This document shows positions 11,681 through 23,101 of a stretch of 64,000 nt of DNA, one piece after another. Every line of letters begins with the position of its first letter. Positions within the stretch are counted from its first letter, which is position 1. Under the pieces are notes generated by a model. That model was given only the letters and a program-made list of their open reading frames with translations. It was not told the origin of the DNA and ran no database searches. The position numbers and the translations under genes were made by a program. This DNA comes from Flammula alnicola (taxonomy: Eukaryota; Basidiomycota; Agaricomycetes; Agaricales; Strophariaceae): assembly GCA_015499995.1 (NCBI GenBank), contig JADNRV010000078.1:62001-126000 (forward strand). Reading direction: 5' to 3'.

Positions 11681-12986
11681 ATGCCACCCGTGACACCCGT
11701 ACAAGCAACACTCGATGACTTCGAACTTGGTGAAGAAGTTGCATGGGGATCTCTGGCCACGGTAATGTCCTCCGCCGTCCCGAGTCTGTCTTATGACTGT
11801 TCATTCAGGCAAATTGCATAGATAATAGACGCTGTGTACAAAAAGAACAAGAAGCATTATGCATTGAAAGTCCTGAACAAGGCGCAATTAGTAAAGAAGA
11901 AGGTCATTCGTTCTGCCCTTGTTGAAAAGGACGCGTTGATCGCGTTGGGTACAAGGCCGAAGATACACCCCGGAGTTGTCCGTCTGCATCATTGTTTCCA
12001 AGACTCTACACATCTATGTGAGTGCTCAAGTTCGCCAATTGGGGGCAATCTAGAGCGCTCATATTCAGATTTCGCCCTGGATTTGGCTACTAATGGCGAC
12101 TTGAAGGTCTTGGTTCAGAAGCTGGGCTCGATATCCCTTAACTGTGCAAGATATTATACCGCCCAACTAGTCGATGCAGTACAGTATCTCCATGAATCAG
12201 GGGTAGCTCATCGTGATATTAAACCGGAGAATATCCTCCTCGACAATGAGATGCGGATCATGCTGGCTGATTTTGGGTGTGCCTATATTGGATCAGACAT
12301 GGAAAGTAAGTCGTTTGGTAACTGTGACCCTCGCTTATCTTTACCACCTTGAGAATCTAGCCCCAAGAACGAACACGTTCGTAGGTACGGCAGCCTATAT
12401 TTCACCAGAACTATTGGCGAGATCAGAAGCAAACCCGACAAGGTACTCGCCAGCTTTAAAAACTTTGCTTTGACATTTTGGCTGACTAAAGATAATCAGT
12501 CCTGACTTATGGGCAGTCGGATGCAGTCTGTTCTTCTTCCTATTTGGCACCTCTCCATTTACGGCCGCAACGGATTATCTCACGATGAAACGGGTGAGGG
12601 CTCTGGATTATTCACTACCTCAAGAATGTGATAAGGATGCAGCCGATCTAATTAAACATCTCCTGGTGCGCTCTTTCGAGGATAAGCTCAATGAATAGTC
12701 AATGTCTGACGCCGAGTACCAGGTACTTGACCCACTTGACCGGCTTGGTGTACCGCCCAAGTCATCACCTGAGGCTCTCCGCCAACATCCTTTTTTTGTC
12801 GGTGACAAAACTTCCACCCCTGAAAATGATGCATCGCGGAAAGCCTGGTTGGTCATTGACTGGGAAATTCTCTGGACTGCTCCTGCTCCTGAAATTGAGG
12901 TGGGACCTTATCGTTCGCGACCTCAAGAATTACCTCCAGACGACCTCTGGGCAAGTTTCGAAAGCCTTCATGTCGGAAGCGATTGA
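11681..12986 (+). CDS. PDK1-like AGC protein kinase, kinase domain only
   Basis: Serine/threonine kinase most like PDK1/Pkh, which phosphorylates activation loops of other AGC kinases. Start ATG at 11681 (MPPVTPVQATLDDFELGEEV). Visible elements in order: ATP-binding lysine in HYALKVLNK; helix-C glutamate in SALVEKDALI; hinge region LYFALDLATNGDLKVLVQKL after splicing; catalytic loop VAHRDIKPENILL; LADFGCAYIG; activation-segment end FVGTAAYISPELL; then LLVLDPLDRLGVPP and HPFF. It ends soon after the kinase fold (FESLHVGSD) with no PH domain, so it is shorter than canonical PDK1. The glycine loop is degenerate (VAWGSLATI where PDK1 has GEGSFSTV), although K, E, HRD and DFG are kept. Introns lie near 11762-11821, 12017-12070, 12303-12366, 12443-12500 and 12666-12722. 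Confidence 0.85.
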
Positions 12987-14067
12987 GGAACATTTTTCAT
13001 AACTATCTCTCTTTTTCCACTTCTCTCGGACCCTTGGTTTCTTGTACGCCAAATAGAAATCGAGATTCGTTGGCATGTGTCGAATACCCACGAGATTTAC
13101 ATGGGACGACGTCAGACAGTAGATACCACCACGCGGCGCAATGGCGATTCGGTTCCGTGGGCCCTAGGCTTCTTCTCGGATAGGTCCTAATCCTTGTCAT
13201 GCCTGACCTTTGGGTTTACTCACGCAAGGCAAGATAGATAGGAAGAGTTGTAGACAACGACCCGAATTCTGTATTCCACGCGCTGCGCAAGTTCTAATAA
13301 TAAATTATCTCCTCCCCTTAGAATGACGCGCTTAATTTTTGGACTTAAAAATGTTTTGAGTTCCAAATCCATTTGTCCCATAAGTGACTTAACATTGACA
13401 AGTACAAGTGTGGCTCTTATCAATGAAGGCTACATCGTCTTCTCATCTACATTCATTCATGATTCACGCCTCCGTTAACGTTCAAGATAACATGGCCCCA
13501 TGACCGAATCTTGACTGTTCTACGGATTGCTCGCATCACAATCTCATCCATTGCTTATCAATTTATTATAATCCCTTCCGTCCTACTCGTACCCAGCGAA
13601 TTTACTTCCACCTTTCACTTCCCACTCCAACCGCTTAATTGACAAAGCAATCACAGCTAGAACTCTCGAAAAGCTTGCGAAAAGCCTGCAAAGTTTCTTC
13701 CCGACGTCGTGCTCACTGCTCAGTGTATCTGATTACTGCGCATTAGAGAAGATATGTGAATTTCGCCATAAAATATCAAGGAGGTATCTTTTGTGACTCC
13801 CACGTTCCATATTTTGGTGCTCGAAGTCAACTCGAAGCAAGCTGAGGCAAAATATTAGACGACTGCAAGATTTGAATTCGGGATAGGGTCCACCACGTGG
13901 TTCCAGTGTGTACATGCTTACATAACAACCCACATGCATGCTTTTCCCCACCACATCCAGAACTTCGTCTAGAATCAGATGCCTGTCCCCAACCTTTTGT
14001 CCAATGCATTCACCGCTTTAAACTTTTTGCGAAGTCATAAGTCTTGGTCTCTTCCTTCTTGTCTGCC
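12987..14067. other. intergenic
   Basis: About 1.1 kb between two plus-strand genes. No gene, repeat or RNA recognised; presumed 3' end of the kinase gene and promoter of the PAQR gene. Confidence 0.4.
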
Positions 14068-15414
14068 ATGTCCCCGCAAGTTCGGCAAAGATTGAGGCCA
14101 AAACGCAAACACTATGAACCATCCCACCCGGCCCAAAAAGCAAAGTCGACGACGATGACGGTACACTGGGACGAGCTCGAGGAATGGCAGAAGGATAATG
14201 AGTACATTACCCATGGATACAGACGGTACTTTTTGCGACGTGCTCGTTCATGCGTCTGGCTAACCTGAAACGATGAATACAGCCTGCAATACAGCTGGAG
14301 AGGCTGCTTCACCTCTGTCTTTGCATGTATGGGATTTCAAATACTCTTTTTGCCTTTCTATTTCTCACGTACGCGTAGACTTGCACAACGAAACAAGTGA
14401 ATGCTGCGCTTTTTTTTGCGAAGTTACACGATGACTAAATGCCATACGACCACTAGTCAACATCCACTCTCATTTGTGGGGTGCTTTTTTGTTTGTCTAT
14501 TTTCTGGCAACCTACCATCCGCACTATGTGGAATTCCATTCCACGACAACTTGGAAGGACGCTGCAGTAATTGGCTTATTTTTGTTCTCTGCAATTTTAT
14601 GCCTCGCGGCCAGTGCTTTCTATCATACATCGGGTTGTCACTCCAAAGAGGTCAGGAACCAGCATGTTCCTCACTTCCGCTCAACTGATACTTTGCATTT
14701 AAATACCAGGTCACCTCGCATTGCCATGCATATGATTATTCCGGAATCATTATTCTCATTGTTGGATCGTTTTTTCCATCCATTTACTACGGCTTCTACT
14801 GCCATTCCCACATCCAGAAACTGTACCTCGCGGCAATGACGTCGGCTGGTTTAGGTGTGTTTTTCCTGATCATGATCATCTTATATTATGATCGTCATGC
14901 TAACGGAAAAATATGTAGGCGCAGCATATATTGTTCTCAACCCGGAGTATGCTAAGCCTACCCATCGAGGCGCTCGAACAACGGTTTTCATTGCACTTGG
15001 ATTGGGTGCAATTGTACCGGTGACGCACATGTTCCTGACTCACGACTTTTATGCACTCGTCACGGAGATGGGCATCACCTGGCTGTTGATTTCAGGCGCA
15101 TTATACATCGGGGGCGCATTGCTCTAGTATGTAACATTCATTTTGCTTGTTTCATGACCCCATGATTTTCTTGATGCTCCTCTCATTCGTTAATGAACCC
15201 CAGCCCGTCTAACCTTTGTTTCCCCTTTCTCCGCTGTAGTGCGAACCGCATTCCAGAGCGACTGGCACCCGGGCGTTTTGATTATTTCATGGCTTCGCAT
15301 CAAATCTTTCACGTTTGCGTCGTTCTGGCAGCATTGGCTCATTATCAAGGCGTGTTGACATGCCTACAATACCGAATGTCGCAACCGGTTTGCGGACAAT
15401 ACGCCACAACATAG
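14068..15414 (+). CDS. PAQR / adiponectin-receptor-type membrane protein (haemolysin III family)
   Basis: Seven-helix membrane protein of the PAQR family (yeast Izh proteins, AdipoR), thought to be zinc-dependent and linked to lipid and zinc homeostasis. The start is the ATG at 14068. The soluble N-terminus ends in the family signature YITHGYRR, continued across the first intron as LQYSWRGCFTSVF and then YLHNETVNIHSHLWGA. Metal-site residues of the family are visible: SAFYHTSGCHS in the first helix pair, and HQIFHVCVVLAALAHYQG near the end. Exons also encode YSGIIILIVGSFFPSIYYGF, YLAAMTSAGLGAAYIVL, THRGARTTVFIALGLGA, and GALLYANRIPERLAPGRFDY. At least seven short introns. The C-terminus after the last helix is short. 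Complete and apparently functional. Confidence 0.9.
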
Positions 15415-16554
15415 AACTCCATGCTGTAGAAATTGGGACCATACTTTTCTTGCCTTTCATACCCATTTTGTGAGTCCTGTTCCTAATTAAAGCGCAATTC
15501 CTAATTGTTTTTCGTGCCTCATTTCAGATAATCCATTTTGCTGGACTGATGTTATACATCCAGATTTTTTGCTCCGTTGAATGAAGATATTCTGGGATCT
15601 TGAAGTACAGCATGCTAAGGCTTTGGGCTCAGCATTCATGACGAAAAAAAATCGCGTGACCGGCCTCTCTCGTAGTGGTGCTTCTTTTTCCACCGTCAAA
15701 CACTCCGTCTGCTACTTTTAGACGAATGTTGACACGCAGCTTCTTGCACACCACGAGCTGTTGCGCGTCAAGAATCCAGGTGCGATCCGACGTGGGATTT
15801 GCTATGTAGCTTTCAAGGTTGTAATGTGTCCCTGCTGGTTACATGATGTCTGCGGATGATAACCTCTTCGTATGTCAGCATCAATCATTTCCAACAAGCC
15901 TTTCAGGTCATCGCCGTAACAAGACAAAGCTTAGGAATCGGGGGATCTGATGACAAAAGATCCACACTGAATCTGATCGTCCACGTTTGTGGGTTTCCCA
16001 TTCGCGGAAACAGTCAGGGTCCAGCTATCGCCAGCAAATAATCTTCAACAAAAAAAGTACCAAATCCCGAGAAAACAGGCGACAGCGTGCACAGGCCCTG
16101 AGTATATTTTTCCCAACTTGTGGCAACTCAATCTGCATTGTCAGCTACTCGGAACGACCACACGCATGAAACGCGATTCACTTTGAACAGGTTGTAGACG
16201 CAGCTCTTGGCCTGGACGGTTCTGGCATGAGCTTGACAAGCGGCACCCAGCACGTGGAAGAAGCCGTGGTTGAGATACTTTCCGAAGTTGTGTGACCTGT
16301 TGCGTTGTTCATTTCGGGACCGACCTTTTTTGAAAAATCCCAACTACAGATCTCAGAGATAAATGGAAAAAAGAAACGCGAGCTCCTGAAGACGCCGCAA
16401 GATCCTCGACCGCCTGCCCGATAGGCAAGAAGAATTTCGATTCCGCTTCCGTAAAGGCTGCATGACCGAAATGAGATGCTTGGTTTTGCCGGGTACCGCT
16501 GACGATCTATGATTTTCCTTTCCTCCGGGTTTCTGTGCCATGCACCTCCAGGCG
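15415..16554. other. intergenic
   Basis: About 1.1 kb. A 142-codon minus open frame (16178-16606) overlaps the P450 promoter and has no recognisable domain. Nothing else supported. Confidence 0.4.
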
Positions 16555-16561
16555 TATAAAA
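16555..16561 (+). promoter_or_regulatory. TATA box of the P450 gene
   Basis: A TATAAAA heptamer lies 110 bases before the P450 start codon, a usual distance for a fungal core promoter with a short 5' leader. Position and match only; the transcription start is not known. Confidence 0.5.
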
Positions 16562-16670
16562 TGGCGCTCTTCGATTCGTGTCATTATACCCCGACTGGAC
16601 CTGCACATATTATAAGTCCCTCACGAGTTCCAAGGCTTCCCCGACCGAGATTTCTCCCCATCTCCTCGAC

Positions 16671-18676
16671 ATGCCTTACAGCGTAGGCCTACAGTCTGCG
16701 GCCACTGCCTTTCTCTCCGCGGGGTTCGCAACTCAATTCACAGTCGCTGTAATAGTGTTTCTTGGGATTGTTCTCATCACTTCTGCCTTGCAGAAAGAAG
16801 GTGTCGATGCACCCAAATTTTTGCCTGGTTACTCTCTCTTCCATATCATTCCCTTCTTCCGCAAACGATACGACTTTTTAAACTGGGGTTTTCATGCCAC
16901 TGGCCAAGATGTCTTCCAATTCCAATTATTAAGAGTACGTCTATCCCTTTCCGGCTCTTTATTGTCGGTGCCGGTGCCATAACTGATGTTTCTGTCTTTT
17001 CTTTCTCACTATAGAATACGGTCGTTGTGGTTTCCGGTGAGACCGCACGGGAGACGTTCTTTACCGCAAAAGGCCTGGATCTTACTGAGGGCTTCAAGAT
17101 TCTCTCTGGCGCTGTACGCAATCCCCGCCTTTACTATTCTTAACCTTTTCTTCTAACCCCCTTCGTCATGGGCAGATTCCCATGGTACGCGGCGTCACGT
17201 CTGACTTGCAGACACGGAGGATATCGTTGATACACAAGCGTCTCGCCAATGTCCAGAGGAATTTGCCTCTGTCGTCGCGTGAGTACCCCGCGTTATGCGT
17301 TCATCTGTTATCGCCCGCTAAGTCCTTCTCTTCTAGTAATCCCGTACCTCCTGGAAGACACTCGAAAAATGATGGAGGGCTGGGGGTCGTCAGGGAAATT
17401 CGATCCGTTTGATAAAGTCTACGAAGTCAGTGTGGCCGTCTATTATCGTCGCCTATTCCCAATCTGAAATATTTTTCTTGAATATACAGCTCGTCTTCCA
17501 ATTGACTATCCGCAGCTTGTCCTGTGCAGAAATTTCTGATGATCCTGCTCGCGTCGCACGGCTTAAAAAACTTTATGACACACTCGACACTGGAACGACA
17601 CCTGCGACTGTTCTTATCCCATGGCTTCCCACACCAGCAATGATTCAGAAGCTCTGGGCAACCAAGGACATTTATGAAATCGTCATCCAGGCCATCAATG
17701 ACAGAGAAAGCAGCGGGATTTCGCGAAATGATACTCTCCAGATGCTTTTAGATTTTGGTGACGAGAAGCTCGTGGTCGTGGGGGTAAGTTCTAAAAATCT
17801 CATCGGCGGCGTTCCCACCAGAATGTTGAACTGACCAAATTCCATGTGTACAGTTCATCATGGGACTCTTGATTGCCGGGGCCAGAGCCACTGGGACGAC
17901 AGGTGAGTATTACCATGTCTTTCCCGAGATATCAGGAATCCATTCGCTGACTGTATGTGCTTACCCTACCAGCATCGTGGCTCATCACATACCTCGGAGG
18001 ACATCCAGAGTGGCGATCGAAAGCGGCTGCAGAGATTGAGTCTCTGCTCGCGTCCAAATCGTATTCACTAGAAAACTCCGAGTCTCCTACGAATGAATCG
18101 CCCACGTCTCCTATATCTCCCTTCTCTTTGTCGTCTCTCGCTGCCCGGCTCAGCGCGATTCCGCTTGAGGCCTGGGAGAACGAAACACCTATCTTGGACG
18201 CCCTTATCCGGGAGACAACTCGCGTGGCGCAACCTCACACTGCTATGAGGCGGAATCTCGGCCCAGAACTCTACATCAACAACAAAATAATTCCTACCGG
18301 AGCCTATGTTATATATCCCTTTAGTGATGTCCATCTTGACCCCGAGCTCTACCCCGATCCTTGGAAATTCGACCCAGGAAGGAAAGAAGTCACACATGTT
18401 CCCTTTGGATATGTCGGATGGGGTGGAGGTCAGTTTATTCGTTATTCTGATTGTTATCTGTCTATCTAACTTACCTTTTCTTAACTCTCCTTAGGAAAAA
18501 CCGTCTGCCTCGGAACACGCCTCGCTAAAGTCGAGCTTAAACTGCTCACAGCCATGTTCGTCCTCGGCTTCCGGCATTCCGTTGTGGATAAGATGGGAGA
18601 GCCCTCGAATCCACTCCCCGTCCCCAATTGGAATGACATCCTTCTTTGCCGACCACCCGCTGGTCCTTCAACTTGA
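16671..18676 (+). CDS. cytochrome P450 monooxygenase
   Basis: Haem-thiolate monooxygenase anchored to the ER by an N-terminal helix (FTVAVIVFLGIVLITSAL). Start ATG at 16671; an upstream in-frame extension has no ATG. Signatures seen after splicing: I-helix AGARATGTTASWLITYL; K-helix ExxR in LIRETTRVAQPHTAMRR; PERF-region counterpart DPELYPDPWKFDPGR; haem-binding loop FGYVGWGGGKTVCLGTRLAK with the cysteine ligand, split by an intron near 18428-18494. The loop is FxxGxxxxxCxG with WGGG in place of the usual GxGxRxC spacing, a pattern found in the CYP51/CYP7-like clan rather than most fungal clans; I cannot name the CYP family. About eight introns. A polar S/P-rich insert (18050-18150) precedes the ExxR region. 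Substrate is unknown and no biosynthetic cluster surrounds it. Confidence 0.9.
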
Positions 18677-19329
18677 AGTACGAGCGAACCTCTGTGCCAC
18701 TATAACCTTCACACTCTACTCTCATCTTGTCATTATTGCTCATATATCTTTTATTGTTATCTCCTTATTCTTGGGGTTTCCTGTTCCTCAGTCTTTTCTA
18801 TGACTGGCCTTTCATCACTCACCTTCTCTTTCATTTCTTTGATATATATCATCCCCCAATCACGATGTGCTAAAGGACGGGGAGACATAGATATTTATGA
18901 TTATATCTATCCTCGTACAAGGTACGCATAACAGATTATGATATATGTATTCGTAGATGTAGCACAACTAGTCTGGAAGGCTGCTCGGCTGCTAACACGC
19001 TCCGCGTGTAAAATATTCCACCACCCACATAGATAGCATGTAATTATTCTCCCTTTGTATCGTATATAAGTAGAGGATCCAAATGCAGGCGCAATACAGG
19101 AATGACGTTCGACACTAGATGAATGGACGGAGATCTTAAGACCTGAAAACATTGCGGATCCGGGCTGAGATTGGGGTTGAAGTGATCACTCGACATGAGA
19201 TGAATCTACGTAATATCAGTTCATCCGTCTTCTAAGATTATTAAATGTAGACTTACTGATTCACCGGACGGCTGCGACAACGAATGCGGAAGCGAGGCAT
19301 GTACATGCCTTGACGAGATCGACTCGAAG
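18677..19329. other. intergenic between convergent genes
   Basis: Shared 3' region of the P450 (plus) and RRG9 (minus) genes, AT-rich, about 650 bases. No hairpin or repeat stands out. Confidence 0.4.
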
Positions 19330-20013
19330 TCACTGAAACGTAAATGTGTCTGCTGGGGAGATCCCGTGCGGACCCCGTTCGTCTGAATTTCTATCGTCCT
19401 TCGACGACATCCTTTTCCCAACACGAGACAGGTTTTTCAACTCCCGCACATTCGAGGTCTCGAACTGCTCCTTGGTCGCCCTCTCCTTCACGAATATTTG
19501 CTTTTCTTTCCTCTCTTTGATGGCCATCGTGGTCCGCTTCTCGGCGCTGGGTTGCCATTTGCTCTTCAAGATGCGACGTACTGCTTCAGGACTGATTTTG
19601 AATTTTTCTGCCAGCACAGCCGAGTTAAATTGTTCGGGTTCTGCACGGTTCAACTGGCGAAGTGCGTCCATGGCCTCGCGCGACAGCTTTCGTGGCGGAG
19701 ACCAGCCTTCGGGGAAGGACTTGCGAAGAGTGTCTCGGTGAGCTTTGTACTCGTGAGGAGTTGGCTTCCCAGAGGGTCGTCTGAGATGAGGTGGAGGCGA
19801 ATTTGGGTTTCCTCCATTCACGATTTCGCTATCTTCTGAGAGATCTACGACAGCATCATCGTCCTCGAGAATGGACCGAGGCCGTGGAACTCCTGCCAGT
19901 TGCCACTTGTTGGTCCCCGCCAGAAATGCCGAATCGGAGTAATACCGAGCTGTAGCGCTCCTTGTACATATTTGAGGAATTCCAAAGGAGGTAGATCGCA
20001 TCCAGGACGCCAT
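19330..20013 (-). CDS. RRG9: Rrg9/neugrin-like mitochondrial protein
   Basis: Probable mitochondrial protein of the neugrin/Rrg9 family, needed for mitochondrial genome maintenance and respiratory growth in yeast. Single exon of 227 codons from the ATG at 20011-20013. The N-terminus (MASWMRSTSFGIPQICTRSA) has R, S and hydrophobic residues without acids, as expected of a matrix-targeting presequence. The family core lies at about residues 90-165: YKAHRDTLRKSFPEGWSPPR, KLSREAMDALRQLN, FKISPEAVRRILKSKW. The tail is charged. It is divergent from the coactosin gene; the two start codons are 228 bases apart, so regulatory DNA is probably shared. Confidence 0.85.
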   Translation of the reverse strand: MASWMRSTSFGIPQICTRSATARYYSDSAFLAGTNKWQLAGVPRPRSILEDDDAVVDLSEDSEIVNGGNPNSPPPHLRRPSGKPTPHEYKAHRDTLRKSFPEGWSPPRKLSREAMDALRQLNRAEPEQFNSAVLAEKFKISPEAVRRILKSKWQPSAEKRTTMAIKERKEKQIFVKERATKEQFETSNVRELKNLSRVGKRMSSKDDRNSDERGPHGISPADTFTFQ

Positions 20014-20241
20014 GAAGGAAACAGAAAGTTAAACAGAACCAAGGTGCTAGTGGATGAATTTCAAAAAATAGCGTATGGGTCACATTCCCGGCAAAAGCCG
20101 CAGCCCAATTCGGTCGATACAGGGTAAAGCACTTATAGTTATCACTTCTCATTTGTCTCTTATCCTCTTTCATTCTTTCGATTTTTCTTTGTGGGACGAG
20201 GCTTATATTAGCTAGAATCATTCACTCTTGTCACGATCGGA

Positions 20242-21035
20242 ATGGCTGACCTTACAGACCCTAGTATCAGCGAAGGTGCGTCGCTTGCCTTATTGCAATG
20301 TCTCGTATGTTCAGCGTCGAGGCGCAGTCTCGTGGGCTCTGCTACATCATTCTAAAGCAATCGCGGTGTCTTCAAAACGATCTGACAAATTTTCTATATA
20401 GCTTACCTTGAAGTTCGTAATGATAAATCCGAGACCAACTGGCTTCTGCTTGACTACGAGTCCGACCGATCCGACAAGCTGAAGATCGCGCAAACGGGTA
20501 CAGGAGGCTTATCTGAGCTCAAGGAAGCGCTGGATGACTCCAAGGCGTCGTATGCCTATGTCCGTGTTTCCTATTCAAACGACAAGGAATCTACACGCGA
20601 GAAGTTTATACTTGTGGTCCGTCTCCGATTTGCCATTAGGCTCGCTTCGCTTGCCCCCTAATGTGTGCCTTTGATTCTTCTGTGACAGGTGTGGATTGGG
20701 CCAAATTGTAAAGTAATGAGGAAAGCTAAGGTGAGCATTGTCGTGCGATAGAACATGCATCCATTTTCCGCGCGGTTCCCATAGAGATCCTCACTTGAAA
20801 CTGACTCCGCCGCACACCTCACAGATCTCCGTACATGCTGCCGACGTCAAGAATGTCCTTCGTGTGTACTCGATTGAAGTCCCCGCCCGCGAGAAAGACG
20901 ACCTGAACGAGGATCCAATTGTAGTTCGATTACGGAAGGTACATACGCATTTCATCCGCCGGTTAAATGCTTAATGGGATTGCCTCTCTTGCCTCTTTTC
21001 AATAGGCCGGAGGTGCAAGTTATGACGGCGTTTAA
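20242..21035 (+). CDS. coactosin-like ADF-H actin-binding protein
   Basis: Small actin-filament-binding protein with a single ADF-homology fold. Start ATG at 20242 (MADLTDPSIS). Spliced exons give YLEVRNDKSDTNWLLLDYE, ASYAYVRVSYSNDKESTREK, FILVVWIGPNCKVMRKAK, ISVHAADVKNVLRVYSIEVP and the coactosin-type end VVRLRKAGGASYDGV. The KAGGASYDG tail and the W-I-G-x-N motif identify coactosin rather than cofilin. About 145 residues, the family's usual length. Introns lie near 20274-20401, 20614-20689, 20731-20823 and 20939-21005. Confidence 0.88.
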
Positions 21036-21230
21036 TGAGGAATCTTGCAGAGGAATGTACATACCCGAATGGAAAGCAAGGCAAATTCTTGTGTCACTCT
21101 TTTTTCAAAATGGCTGATGCTCCGAGATGCTTCAAAGTTCAAACACTTGTAAAATTTCAGGGGTATAAATCCTGTCCACAGTTGCTCCTGCGAGGACCCT
21201 GGGCCTCCACACTTTCCCGCGTAGGTTGGC

Positions 21231-22197
21231 TTAAATAAACTTCTTCAGGGACTCTATGCCCTCTTCCTCAAGCCTCATGCCCATCCACTCTGACATCGGC
21301 TTCGCACCAAGCTTCTTCTCATAGAAATCGATGGACGGCTGGTTCCACTACATTGCCGCAAGGGATCAGAAGTGTAATGGAATGCGTCACGAATCTCCTC
21401 ATGTTCCAAGTTAACCATGAAACAAACTCACCTTGAGGACGGACCAATCAAGTCGGGCGCAATTCTTCAAAAGAAAAGGCAAGAAGTCAGTGACACTTAT
21501 TCTAGGGTCTTCGGACAAACATGTGAAGCAAGGGATGCTATACACCGTACCTTTTCCTGTGCGATCTTGCCCAGATGACCAAAGAGAGCTTTCCCGGCTC
21601 CTAGCGATCTATGCTCGGGTTTCACGTACAGATCTTCAAGCTTATAAATTTCGCAAGGTGTCAGCATGAGGAAGGATGTTGATCCAAATGACAGACAGGG
21701 TCCGTCGATTTGTTTTGCCCGACGCATTGTTTCGCTTTGCAACTTACATATAAACCAGGTCTTCCGGTCCATGTGGAATAGTTGAAAAAATACAGAGCCA
21801 AGCCAATGGGTTCGCCAGAAGTTTCAGCGGTCCCGGTGAACGCAAGAAGAGCATGGGCAAACGGCGTTTCGAATAAGTTCTTGCGAAGCTATTCAAGTTC
21901 ATCAGACTCGGAAGGATCCAGAAGGTCGAGGACTGTCACCAGCCCATGTGGAATTTAACATACAAGCTCGGGTGTAGCATTGACTGATTCAGGTTCTTTT
22001 TCATACGTCGCCTAGGGGCTGAAGTGTTGGCTGAAGTGCGCCGCAAATCGACGATACGGGTAAACTCACGAGATCGATAATCAATTGCAAGATGGTGTCC
22101 TGCAATACCATAAAATCAGGCCCCCCGAATCATGGATTAACAGTGCGCCTACCACATCATCTTTAGTTGCCTGCCTAATATAAAATGCAGGAGCCAT
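21231..22197 (-). CDS. GNAT N-acetyltransferase, diamine/spermidine-type
   Basis: Acetyl-CoA-dependent N-acetyltransferase resembling SAT1/thialysine acetyltransferases that act on small amines. Start ATG at 22195-22197; exon 1 MAPAFYIRQATKDDV joins DTILQLIIDL, then ATYEKEPESVNATPEL, then LRKNLFETPFAHALLAF, then GEPIGLALYFFNYSTWTGRP and GLY. The acetyl-CoA loop exon reads LEDLYVKPEHRSLGAGKALF (the R-x-x-G-x-G/A region), followed by GHLGKIAQEK. The last exon is NQPSIDFYEKKLGAKPMSEW, ending SLKKFI. Apparent internal stops fall inside introns with good borders, for example GTATGT..GAATAG near 21880-21960. About 180 residues, a normal length. Divergent from NAC beta, about 200 bases between starts. 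Confidence 0.82.
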
Positions 22198-22400
22198 TTA
22201 GAATAAAGTACTGAGCAAGCCTGACTCGATTACTGAGTTACTTGGAAAGGTTACTAATACGCGGTGGCTGAATTTAAATGTTTTGTATGCATATGTTTGT
22301 TTCTGAACCTTATTGCACTTTTCATCCTCATCAGCTACGACAACGGCCATAACCCTTTGCTCACGTCCAGAGGTTTCCCCGATCCACGACCTAAACGACC

Positions 22401-23101
22401 ATGGACCCCGCAAAATTGGCAAAACTTCAAGCCGCAGCGGCGGCAAACAGGATCGGTGAGCTTTTCGTCTTTTACGTGCAGTCTTTGCCGTTGTAGTTTT
22501 ACCATGGGGCTCAATCCAATTCTCGTCGCGAATCTATGGAGTTCAGGTGGAAAGGGAACTGTGCGCCGAAAAATTGTCCGGAAAACTAAGCCCTCTGCGG
22601 CTCAGGACGACAAAAAGCTGCAAGGAGCCCTCAAAAAGCTGAACGTGCAGCCGATTCCCGGTGTCGAGGAGGTTAACATGTTCAGGGAGGATGGAAACGT
22701 GCTTCACTTCACAGCACCAAAAGGTGAGGTTTTGGCACGACGTTGAACGGCGTCTGGTCACGTTTCCAAGGCGCCATAAATCTATTTGTGCTGGGGATGG
22801 GCTCGCTGATTAATGTGCATGATTTTCCCTAGTACACGCCGCTATATCCGCAAACACCTTTGCCATCTATGGCACCGGACACGTGAAGGAGCTCACAGAA
22901 CTCGTTCCCGGCATTTTGAACCAACTCGGTCCCGACTCGTTGGCTTCGCTGCGCAAGCTCGCGGAGTCTTACCAGGCCATCCAACAAGGCCAGCAGAGGC
23001 AACCTGCAGGAGCGGCGGAGGAGGAGGATGACGATGATGTCCCTGACCTTGTGGAGAACTTTGACGTCGATGCTGCTGACGCCAAGGCGAGCCTTGACTG
23101 A
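22401..23101 (+). CDS. EGD1: nascent polypeptide-associated complex subunit beta (BTF3/Egd1)
   Basis: Beta subunit of NAC, the ribosome-bound heterodimer that shields nascent chains. Exon 1 ([19 protein letters not shown]) is spliced in phase to [18 protein letters not shown]; the RRKxxRK motif is the ribosome-binding site. The NAC domain follows: [27 protein letters not shown] and, after a second intron, [20 protein letters not shown]. The C-terminal region has [20 protein letters not shown], then an acidic stretch ([16 protein letters not shown]). Length about 165 residues, as usual. Complete. Confidence 0.95.
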
